From Rana temporaria (taxonomy: Eukaryota > Chordata > Amphibia > Anura > Ranidae), in the NCBI RefSeq assembly GCF_905171775.1, contig NC_053496.1, positions 177,715,928 through 177,779,927 of the forward strand: a stretch of 64,000 bases of DNA, written 5' to 3'. Position 1 is the stretch's first letter. Each line of letters opens with the position of its first letter. The position numbers and the translations under genes were made by a program. Of this stretch, positions 54,852 through 63,967 are shown in pieces. Below the pieces are notes generated by a model that saw only the letters and a program-made list of their open reading frames with translations, was not told where the DNA came from and did not search any database.

Positions 54852-56026
54852 TTTTGACATGATTTTCTGTCTGACTTACCAAAAGTCTGCCACATTCTGA
54901 AGTTCCTCCAAGCGGGCTTGGAACTAGGTCTCTCCACAAACACTTTTGAAGACTCACGTGTCTGCTATCTCGGCTTTTACTGGTATCCAATGGGCCGCTG
55001 AATGATTGAATCACCAATTCTTCAGAGCAACCATCCACCTGATACCACCAAAGTTGCCAAGATTTCCGAAGTGGGACTTGACCTTAATCTCGGATTTTCT
55101 GTCATCAGACACCTTTGCCTCTCCGGTTTCTCTGTGGCATCTCACATTAAAGACTGCCTTTCTCGTGGCAGTAACCTCAGCCAGAAGGGTATCTGAGATG
55201 GCCGCGCTGGGGTTTAAGGAGTTTATAGAGCAGTACTCAGACCAATGCTGGGATTTGTCCCAAATGTAGCCTCTACTTTCCATGACACAGGAAATTACTC
55301 TCCCATTGTTTCTCGCAGGAAACTCTCGGGATCCAAATCCGCTCGATGTAGGACCTTCACTAAGAGCCTATGTGGATGCAACAGCCGAACTTAGGAAGTC
55401 AGACAATCTCTTCATCATCCCGAATGGTGCCCAGAAAGGCATGAGGGCTTCTAGTAGAGTGATCGCCACATGGCTGGTTAAAACGATAGCTCTAGCCTAC
55501 AGATCAAGAGCGTTGCCTGTGCCTGAGGGGGTCACAGCGCATTCCACGAGAGCAGTCTCTACCTCCTGGGCAGCGGTCAGACAAGTGTCCTTGGAGACAA
55601 TCGGCAAGACAGCCACATGGACGTCTATACATACCTTCATGACACACTTCCGTGTGGAGCCAGCAGCTCTGACTACCATAGATTTTGGCAGGAGGGTGCT
55701 AGATTCCGCCTCCAATATGGATTCCAAAAAATTCTCAAGCATGACCCTCCCGTGTGTGGCTAGTTAATTCCCAGCTGTGCTGACATGGAGCCGTCAGGAA
55801 AATAGAAAATTTAATTCAAATACTTACCGTAATTTTCCTTTCCTGACAAGCTCCATGTCAGCACAGAACCCGCCCAGTTAAGTAGTAATAGTTACGAAAT
55901 GCTGTGGCTGCAGTGAGCAAAAAATGTCCTGATTACATAGGGGGTGGGCAGGGCATCACCCAGCTGTGCTGACATGGAGCTCGTCAGGAAAGGAAAATTA
56001 CGGTAAGTATTTTAATTCAATTTTCT
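54852..56026 (+). mobile_element. DIRS element, copy 2 (recombinase part only)
   Basis: It starts within the recombinase N-terminal region (CHILKFLQAGLELGLSTNTF in frame before a stop near 55001) and ends with the same inverted terminal sequences as copy 1 (AGCTGTGCTGACATGGAGC at about 55773). A scrap of MITE end (GGGCTAGATTCAGAAAG) lies just before it. Confidence 0.8.
55006..55767 (+). pseudogene. DIRS tyrosine recombinase, copy 2
   Basis: One frame spans 55006-55767 with a stop at 55267-55269. A segment present in copy 1 (about 44306-44332) is partly deleted. It has TSARRVSEM, HSTRA and HTFMTHFRVEP. As in copy 1, Phe (TTC, 55648-55650) replaces the nucleophile Tyr. Confidence 0.78.
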
Positions 56027-56029
56027 GTT

Positions 56030-56790
56030 TTTGGGCCTCTCTATGTGATTAGGCGGAAAGTCTCACATATGTGGTATCACCATACTAGGGTAAAGTAGTA
56101 AAATGCATTTTGAAGTGTAATTCTAAGTGTGACCATACTGTGTGTGTTATATTTTATTAATTGACAGCTTTGTGTAAAAAAAAAAGTTTTCTTTTTATAT
56201 TTTTTAAATATGTGGCAGAAAAATGAAATCCTCAAAAGACTCATCGTGCCTATTAAAAAATACCTTGAGGTGTTTACTCTCCAAAATGTGGTGATTTTGT
56301 GGGTGTTTCTCCTATCCTGGCACTTTAGTGTCTCAAAAAATGTGATAGATAGTCAGGAAATCAGATGCACAATTTGCCTGAAGGTGCTCCTTGGATTTTG
56401 GGCCCCTCTATGCATCCAGACAGAACAAAACGTCCCACACATGTGATATCCCCATGCTTGGAAAGTGTGGAATAATGTGTTTTGTGGTGTAATTCTAAGA
56501 ATACGCATGTTGTGTGTGAGAAATAACTTGTTAAAATGACAACTTTTGTGAAATAAAATCAGATTTTATTTAATTTCTTTATTTTCCAGAAAAGAGTGTG
56601 GAGAAAAAAAAAACTCATCCTGCCTCTTACTAAATACCTTGGACTGTCTACTTTCCGAAAAGGTGTCATTTGGGGATATTTGTACTGTCCTGGAATTTTG
56701 GAGACTCAAGAATTTAGATATTCAGTCAGGACATTGGGATTGATTAATTTTCATCATATACACTATACATTGTAGACTTTATAACTTTCA
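56030..56790. repeat. Dispersed repeat block 3' of gene E
   Basis: Same family as the other 3' flank blocks. It provides the empty TTAA site (about 56157-56160) for the element at 35396-36277. Confidence 0.6.
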
Positions 56791-57481
56791 CACAGAGTAG
56801 ATAATAGACACGGATTTGTATTTTACCAAAGAAATGTAGAAAAATAAATGTTGCCCTAAATTCATGAAGAAAGATTATTTACTTATTTTTATTACATTTT
56901 TTTTTTAATTCACATTTTTTTCCCATTATATATTAAAAGCGATGAAAAATCACAACTAAAATAAAGCTTTACATGTCTCATGAAAATGATATAAAATTCA
57001 TTTGGGTACAGAGTTGTATGACCGAGTAATTGTCAGTCAAATTATCACTGTGCTAAAAATGAAAGAATGGCGTATACAGGAAGGGGGAACAACATGGCGG
57101 TCATCAAGTGGTTAATAAACAATAAAAAACTAAGATAAGATCTAAATCAAAACCTTTATAATTGAAGATAATAAACAAAAAAAAAATGTATTATTTGTTG
57201 GACCAATGAGTAAAACCTAACAAGAACAATAATGTACAGAAACCGATATCAACCAATAAGAAGTGTTGTCCATGTATTGTCATATCTGGCCATGTATTAG
57301 CACAGTTTAGTTGTATGGTGCGGTCTGTGTGAGTGCGGGACCGAGTCATCTCTGTATGTTTAGAGGATCATATTACTAGAATTCAATCCCTGCAGACTCA
57401 GATCTATCAAACCGAACCTGAAAAACATTCAATATATTCCGCCCCTCCCCCAACACACCACTGTTATTATGAGAAAGATCG
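56791..57481 (-). other. Gene E 3' flank
   Basis: Conserved with the flanks of genes B and C, including GTGCGGTCTGTGTGAGTG near 57319. No gene of its own. Confidence 0.5.
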
Positions 57482-58791
57482 TTATCTCATGTGAATTCTC
57501 TGGTGTTTCACAAGGTTTCCTTTTGTTGTGAAAGATTTCCCGCACTCTGAACATGAATAAGGACCCTCACCCGTGTGAATTCTCTGGTGATACACAAGGC
57601 CTCCGTTCGACCTGAAGGATTTCCCGCACTCTGAACATGAATAAGGACGCTCACCTGTGTGAATTCTCAGGTGATACACAAGGTCTCCTTTCAGTGAGAA
57701 AGATTTCCCACACTCTGAACAAGAATAGGGACGCTCACCCGTGTGATGCTTCTTGTGTATATCGAATGAATATTTCCATTTGAAACATTTCCCACACTCT
57801 GGGCATGTATAAGGATGCTCGCCCGTGTGATTTCTCTGGTGCACGAGAAGTTGTGCTTTCTCAATGAAACCTTTCCCGCACTCTGAACATGAATAGGGAC
57901 GCTCCCCCGTATGAAGCTTCTGGTGTCTAATAAGATTTATTTTCTGAGTGAAACATTTCCCGCACTCAGAACATGAATAGGGTTGCTCACCCGTGTGACT
58001 TCTCTGGTGTGTAATAAAAGTTTTTTTCTCATTGAAACCTTTCCCGCACTCTGAACATGAATAAGAACACTCACCTGTGTGACTTCTTTTATGTATACTA
58101 AGTTTTTTTTTCTCAGTGTAACATTTCCCGCACTCTGAACATGAGAAGGGACGCTCACCCGTGTGACTGTACCGGTGTGTGAGAAGACTTTGGTTGTCAG
58201 CGAAACATTTCCCACATTCTGGGCATGAAAATTCACCTGTGTGACGTCTTTTGTGTGCAAGAAGGCTAGCTTTCTTTGTGTAACATTTTCCGCACTCTGA
58301 ACATGAGAAGGGACGCTCACCCGTGTGACTGTACCGGTGTGTAAGAAGACTTTGGTTGTCAGTGAAGCATTTCCCACATTCTGAGCATGAAAATTCACCT
58401 GTGTGACTTCTTTTGTGTCTAATAAGGCTTCCTTTCTTAGTGTAACATTTCCCGCACTCTGAACATGAATAAGGACGCTCCCCAGTGTGACTTCTTTGAT
58501 GTATAGAAAGTTTTGTTTTCTGAGGGAAACATTTCCCACACTCTGAACATGAATAGGAACGCTCACCTGTGTGAATTTTTTTATGTTTAAGAAGGTCTCT
58601 CTTTTTTGTGAAAAGTTTCCCACACACTGAACATGACAATGACCTCTCTTCTGTGTGATCTCCTTCCTGCTCTGAAGAAGATTCCTCGGGAATAGACGGA
58701 TCTATTAAAGTATTTCTACTGTGAGATCTTAGAGTCCTGGTATGTGATTTATCAGAAGATTCCTCAGACGTATTCCGGACATTATGGTCAT
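57482..58791 (-). CDS. Gene E last exon: 14-finger C2H2 zinc-finger protein
   Basis: Acceptor CTCAGCAG, 2-nt start, DHNVRNTSEESSDKSH linker, 14 fingers and a stop at 57482-57484. Fingers 3-4 and 5-6 are a duplicated pair (YTKKGSLIRHKRSH with TDNQSLLTHRYSH; YTKKASLLAHKRRH with ADNQSLLTHRYSH). Both pairs are joined by the short linker HTGEFSC, also seen in gene D. Zinc ligands are complete. Upstream in-phase exons are acidic 62128-62269 and NPPERCP 62382-62479. The KRAB exon is reduced to its tail without an ATG. Closest relative in the window is gene D. Confidence 0.9.
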
Positions 58792-58867
58792 CTGCTGAGA
58801 AACAATTTTACAATAAATGTTAGAGGAATTATTGGAATCTTGTATTCAGGAGTCATATATGTTGGTC

Positions 58868-59130
58868 CCGCACTAAGAGCTCCTTTCACATTGAGGCGCT
58901 TGAAAAACGCCTTAAAAACTCCCAGCGCTATTGTCGTGTTAGAGCTAAAATGAGGGCACCGCACAGGAGATTATAAGGCGTTTTTGAAGCGTTGGCATTA
59001 ATAACCTCTCCCCCCTACATCACTTCCTGTGCACTCCCTACATCACTTCCTACATCACTTCCTGTGCACTCCCTACATCACTTCCTGTGCACTGCCTACA
59101 TCACTTCCAGTGCACTGCCTACATCACTTC
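58868..59130. repeat. Inverted block and expanded 23-bp repeat, gene E intron
   Basis: 58868-58995 matches 47925-48060 of gene D. At 59018-59130 the CTACATCACTTCCTGTGCA unit occurs about five to six times, against three in gene D. Confidence 0.75.
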
Positions 59131-59180
59131 CTGTGCACGTCCTTGTATTCGGTGGAGGGGAGAGAGGGAACACAGAGAAG

Positions 59181-59379
59181 ATGGAGTTTGCTGAGCTGCT
59201 GTTTGTGTTTCTCTATTGGGAAAATTTCCTTAAACAGAGGCAGCGACGTCTCTTTTGGGCTCATCCCACCCTACAAGAGCGCTCCTCAAGAGGGACATTT
59301 GTGATGTTTTATCAGGACTTGAGTGTGACCCTGAAAGTTCTGAAATTACACTCAGATGAGCATTGCAATGCAAGTGGAA
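59181..59379 (+). pseudogene. Copy of the possible Harbinger transposase fragment, gene E
   Basis: ATG at 59181 opens MEFAELLFVFLYWENFLKQR and then QRRLFWAHPTLQERSSRGTF, closely matching 48179-48373. It breaks into minisatellite at the same place, so the break predates the D/E duplication. Confidence 0.4.
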
Positions 59380-59384
59380 ATATC

Positions 59385-59597
59385 CCAGTCCCAATCCTAA
59401 CCCTAATCCCAGTCCCACTAGTCCCAATCCTAACCCCAATCCCCCAACTCTAACCCTAATCCCATTCCAGCTAGTCCCAACCCTAATCCCAGTCCCAATC
59501 CCCCAACCCCAGTTTCACTAGTCCCAATCCTAACCTTAATCCCAGTCCCACTAGTCCCAATCCTAACCCTAATCCCAGTCCCACTCATCCCAATTCG
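59385..59597 (+). repeat. Telomere-like minisatellite, C-rich, gene E intron
   Basis: Units of CCCTAATCCCAGTCCCACT and AGTCCCAATCCTAA. A matching G-rich array starts at 60305. Confidence 0.85.
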
Positions 59598-59762
59598 TTA
59601 CAACTTTTTTCTGACATCATTCATTATTTAATTAACTATTTTCATGCACTCAAGCACGGGATATTATTATAAGAAGAAATATAGATGAATGTATTATATT
59701 ATTGTATGTTCACATGTTATTATGTTGGCACTCATGTTGGAACAGGAGAATTGATACACTAA

Positions 59763-60163
59763 TGCCGCGTACACACGGTCGGAATTTCCCACAAATATGT
59801 TCGATGGGAGCTTGTTTTTGGACATTCCGAAGGTGTGTAGGCTCCATCGGACATTTGCTGTCGGAATTTCCGACAACAAAAACAGAGCTGGTTCTCACAT
59901 TTTCCGATACATGTTGTCGGAAATTCTGAGCGTGTGTACTAAATTCCACGCATGCTCGGAATCAAGCAGAAGAGCCGCAATGGCTATCGAACTTAATTTT
60001 TCTCGGCTAGTCGTAGGTGTTGTACGTCTCCGTGTTCTTGACGTTCGCAATTTCCGACTAAATTTGTGTGACCGTGTGTATGCAAGACGAGTTTGAGCCA
60101 ACATTCCATCGGAAAAATATCCACGGTTTTGTTGTCGGAATGTCCGATCGTCTGTACGCGGCA
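59763..60163. mobile_element. TGCCGCGTACACACGG MITE, 401 bp, gene E intron
   Basis: TAA lies on both sides (59760-59762 and 60164-60166). It has the same site and orientation as 52215-52622 in gene D, so it is one insertion copied by duplication. It sits within 59600-60240, the right-arm part of the foldback element. Confidence 0.85.
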
Positions 60164-60304
60164 TAAGAGGTTGGATATAATTATTAACACTAGCGCAGCA
60201 TTATTTGTTTGGAGTTTTATTTGGACATTATATTGGGAGTGTGTTACTTGCTGCTTGCATGCATCACACAGATTGCATTCCAGTCTCTCGTAAGACTACC
60301 TATT

Positions 60305-60760
60305 ACACTGGGATTAGGATGAGGGTTGTGGGATTGGGAGTAGTGGGACCAGGATTAGTGTTGGGGTATTGGGACTGAAATTAGGGTTAGTGTTGGGGGA
60401 TTGGGACGAGTGGGAATGGTATTAGGGTTAGTACTAGTGAGACTGGGATTAGGTCTATTGGGACTGGGATTAGGGTTAGGGGATTGGTACTAGTGAGACT
60501 GGGATTAGGGAATTGGGACTAGTGGGAGTTGGTTTAGGGTTGCGGTATTGGGACTAGTGGGACTGGGATTAGGGTTAGCGGATTGGGACTAGTGGGACTG
60601 GGATTAGGGTTTGTGGCACTGGGATTAGGGTTGGGACTAGTGGGACTGGGATTAGTGATTGGGACTAGTGGCACTGGGATTAGGGTTGGGGGGTTGGGAC
60701 TAGTGGCACTGAGATTAGGGTTAGGGGATTGGGACAGGGAATAGGGCTATGGGATAGGGA
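60305..60760 (+). repeat. Telomere-like minisatellite, G-rich, gene E intron
   Basis: Units of GGGATTAGGGTTAG and GGGACTAGTGGGACTGGGAT. G-quadruplex potential is high. Ordinary gene-unit intron resumes near 60830. Confidence 0.85.
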
Positions 60761-61132
60761 CTAATCCTATACCCGCACCCTTGCACTCACTTTTATAGTG
60801 CCACTGTTTTTATATCTTTGTGAACATACTACAGTAGTATGTAGTAGAGACTATGAGCATGGTGCAAATGAGGTCGGAGACTGAGGACATGCTGCAGGAG
60901 GCAGATACTGTGAATATCTTCCATTATAATTCTGTTACAGTTTCTTTACAAATCAGTCCTCTGTCAGATGGGTTTTCCCTACAGGACATTGAGGAGGTAC
61001 ATCGATGATGTTCTTACTGTCAGCAGTTGAGGTTTCTCTGTCTTTCCTGTACCGAAGGATAACATGTTCTCTATTTTGTACATGAGCAACACAGATTAAT
61101 TCAAATTAAATAGAAAAAAAATCTCTGTATAC

Positions 61133-61737
61133 CAGGGGTCAAGTCCTGGGGGAAAAAGTGTGGGAACTCCCACCCAAGATCCACAAAAATGACATACTCA
61201 TATGCATAATTACTAAACCGCATGTTTTTTTTTTTTTTCGATCCACTGTACCTTAGTAATCCTTTATGTTACTGGCCGCTTCCTGTATATGGATTCATCG
61301 GGTAGTGTGCGGGTATTCCGTCACTTCCTCAATGCCGCAATGTCTCCTGGGAGCTTTTGTCATTGTTCCCAAGAGACATTGCGGAGGTCTGCCGCGAGTT
61401 ATCGCAGGATTTAGAAAGAAGCAAGTTCTTTCTAAACCCCTTGATAACTCGCGGCAGACCTCCGCAATGTCTCCTGGGAACAATGACAAAAGCTCCCAGG
61501 AGACATTGCGGCATCGAGGAAGTGACGGAATACCCGCACACTCCCCGATGAATCCATATACAGGAAGCGGCCAGTAACATAAAGGATTACTAAGGTTCGC
61601 CTGCCCCTGACAGTGACTCGAGCTGGGCATCGCCGCTTAGTGAAGGATTGGCTCGGCTGCTCTAGTGCTGCAAAGGGAACTGAGTTCCTGCTGTGAAAAA
61701 AGTGCAGGAACTCCGTTCCCGCAGGACTTGAGCCCTG
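61133..61737. mobile_element. hAT-like MITE, 605 bp, with long inner palindrome
   Basis: The 8-bp flanks CTGTATAC (61125-61132) and CGGTATAC (61738-61745) differ by one base. Other units have a single copy (CTCTGTATACGGAAG). The ends are CAGGGGTCAAGTCCTG and CAGGACTTGAGCCCTG, inverted. The segments 61266-61418 and 61437-61588 are nearly perfect inverted arms, which gives the same open frame on both strands. CAGGG ends and an 8-bp duplication fit the hAT superfamily. Confidence 0.85.
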
Positions 61738-62127
61738 CGGTATACGGAAGAGGTGATATGTTTTTAGAGCTCTGTGGATGAAGAATTGTCTGGTTCTAGA
61801 TGACTCTGAAAAATTGACTGGATGTTCTTCTCATGATTACTAATTGTAGGAAAACTATTTTAGAATGTTGATCTGGTGAGCTATCTGATTGCCTTTTGGG
61901 ATCAGGGAGGAAACTTTATAACCTAAATAAGATTAGGCCGAGCTTTATATGGACATTCTACTGTCCTGGGGGTCAGCTGCTGCTTTGAGATTATTATTTT
62001 TCTCTTGGGTGAATTCAGTAGACATCGACCTTTTCTCCTCTGATGTAACAATGTAAATACAAACTTTATACTCATAGAAGTAAAATAATAATGGGAACTG
62101 GTTCTATATTTAGTGTTTATTACTTAC

Positions 62128-62269
62128 TTGTGTCCATATGTAGAGAAGATTCCACCTGTTTACTTTCCATAATCATCTCCCCCTCCTCCATAGACTGCTG
62201 ATCTCCACTCACCAGCGTCTCTTCTTCTTCCTCTTTAATCTCATCTTTGATGTCTTTTAGTTCTTCACC
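62128..62269 (-). CDS. Gene E acidic linker exon
   Basis: 142 bp, open, acceptor TTTAG, donor GTAAGT. It encodes GEELKDIKDEIKEEEEETLV and SGDQQSMEEGEM with VESSLHMDT at the end. Phase-compatible with the gene E ZNF exon. Confidence 0.8.
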
Positions 62270-62381
62270 CTAAACCCCAAAGATGGTAGAATAATTGTAT
62301 AAAAATGAACAAGGTACAAAGAAGAATGTCCTCTCATAGCTTAGAATACATTTTGAGTTCTAGTTGTTCAGTCCCACCTAC

Positions 62382-62479
62382 CTGATGATGGTGGGGGATG
62401 GTGTGATCTTCCTGTGTGGAATCCCGGGAATACAGAGGACGGGGACATCTCTCTGGTGGGTTCCCATTACTGGATCCAT
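62382..62479 (-). CDS. Gene E NPPERCP exon
   Basis: 98 bp, intact splice sites and frame, encoding GSSNGNPPERCPRPLYSRD and STQEDHTIPHHHQ. Confidence 0.78.
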
Positions 62480-62619
62480 CTGTAGGAAACACACACACTG
62501 ACTGAATACATTGTTTCTATGTGTTTATCAGATGATGGAGGATCTAGGTGGACCCTCCGTACTGCTCTCTCCTTTACAATATTGTGCACCACCCTACAGT
62601 TTGGGCCCCACTGTTAGCT

Positions 62620-62673
62620 GGGAATACAGAGGACAGGGACATTTCTCTGGTAGGTTCCCATTACTGGATCCAT
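62620..62673 (-). pseudogene. Duplicated partial NPPERCP exon, gene E
   Basis: A tandem duplication of the exon's acceptor half (62620-62673) and its flank (62674-62760). It keeps the acceptor but lacks the second half and donor. It encodes GSSNGNLPEKCPCPLYS before the break. Confidence 0.75.
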
Positions 62674-62789
62674 CTGTAGGAAACACACACACTGACTGAA
62701 TACATTGTTTCTATGTGTTTATCAGATGATGGGGGATCTAGGTGGACCCTCCGTACTGCTCTCTCCTTTACAATAAAGTCTCCTCTTAC

Positions 62790-62809
62790 CCGGTGATGTG
62801 AGGGGTGGC
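62790..62809 (-). pseudogene. Gene E KRAB exon remnant
   Basis: Only the end encoding PPLTSP and the donor GTAAGAG remain. The preceding sequence is intron, with the same break as gene 0 (7157). No MMENQ start is left, so translation of gene E must begin elsewhere. Confidence 0.7.
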
Positions 62810-62869
62810 TAAAATTACATCAATGTGATATGACTGCCCAAAAAGTACTCACCTCTTCCTGATATATAA

Positions 62870-63067
62870 GCAAAAATATGTCACTGCGCCAATCCTAATA
62901 TTAGTGGACATATGGTTGATAAGCCAGCAGTATATTATGAACTCAAAACTAAAAAAACACTATAAATAAATGGATAAATACACCAAAATCTTATGTGACT
63001 ATGTATAACTACTGCAAAAAAACAAAGAACTCTCAATTCAATATAAAAGTCCAATGCTTTAAAGCTC
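62870..63067. repeat. Unidentified AT-rich insert in gene E intron
   Basis: GATATATAAGCAAAAATATG starts a block absent from other units. It continues to the TTAA element. Probably a short interspersed element, family not recognised. Confidence 0.4.
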
Positions 63068-63082
63068 AAAGTGCTCCTTAAC

Positions 63083-63470
63083 CACTTCAGCCCCGGACCA
63101 TATTGCTGGTCAATGACCGGGCCACTTTTTGCGATTCGGCACTGCGTCGTTTTAACTGACAATTGCGCGGTCGTGCGCTGTGGCTCCCAAACAAAATTTG
63201 GCATTTTTTTTCCCCTCAAATAGAGCCTTCTTTTTGTGGTATTTGATCACCTCTGCGTTTTTTATTTTTTGCGCTATAAACAAAAATAGAGCGACAATTT
63301 TGAAAAAAAATGAATATTTTTTGCTATAATAAATATCCCCAAAAATATCTAAAAAAGTTATTTTTTTCCTCAGTTGCGGCCAATACCCATTCTTCTACAT
63401 GTTTTTCGTAAAAAAAAAAAAAATCGCAATAAGTGTTTATTGATTGGTTTGCGCAAAAGTTATAGCGTCC
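63083..63470. mobile_element. Truncated CCACTTCAGCCCCGGACC element
   Basis: It begins after TTAA (63079-63082) with CCACTTCAGCCCCGGACC and carries TTTTTGCGATTCGGCACTGC, matching the start of 29078-29958. The right half is missing. Confidence 0.65.
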
Positions 63471-63692
63471 CACTGTCCCTCACCACCTACAGCCCCCAGC
63501 ACATAAAGCCCTCACCACATACTGTTCTCGCCACATACTCTATAAACCAGAGGCTCTGGATGAACAGTTGGATAAATGGTTCTACATTTAGGCATCTTTT
63601 TGAGATAAAAGACATCACAGTGACTATGGAGGAAGAGGACGGACATGACGTGGGGGGTTACTGGGTGTAAATATAAAATAATATCTTATTAC

Positions 63693-63850
63693 CTCCTCTG
63701 CTATCAGTTGCAGAAATATCTCCCTCCACTTCCAGCATGCTTTCGAGAAACTTTCTGTCTGTAGAGGACATCACTTCCTGTCCGTCTATTACATTCCCTG
63801 TCTCTGTTGACATCACTTCCTGTTTGTATCTGATTTCACTTCCTGTCTCT
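63693..63850 (-). promoter_or_regulatory. Gene E noncoding exon 1 and ETS-type promoter
   Basis: The exon 1 donor GTAATA is at 63691-63692. CAGGAAGT motifs on the minus strand lie near 63773, 63815 and 63839, and one site is altered (CAGGGAAT near 63794). Confidence 0.55.
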
Positions 63851-63967
63851 GCATTTCATGGACCATAAGTGAGATCACCGCCTTGTGGAGAAAATACACA
63901 CTGCAGCCGGTGTTTTTATAAACGTTGACAGATACTTCTTGATGTTTTCTTTGGTTTTGGTGCTTAA

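Noticed and set aside
61266..61630. Matching open frames on both strands
   Set aside because: Produced by the near-perfect inner palindrome of the hAT MITE.
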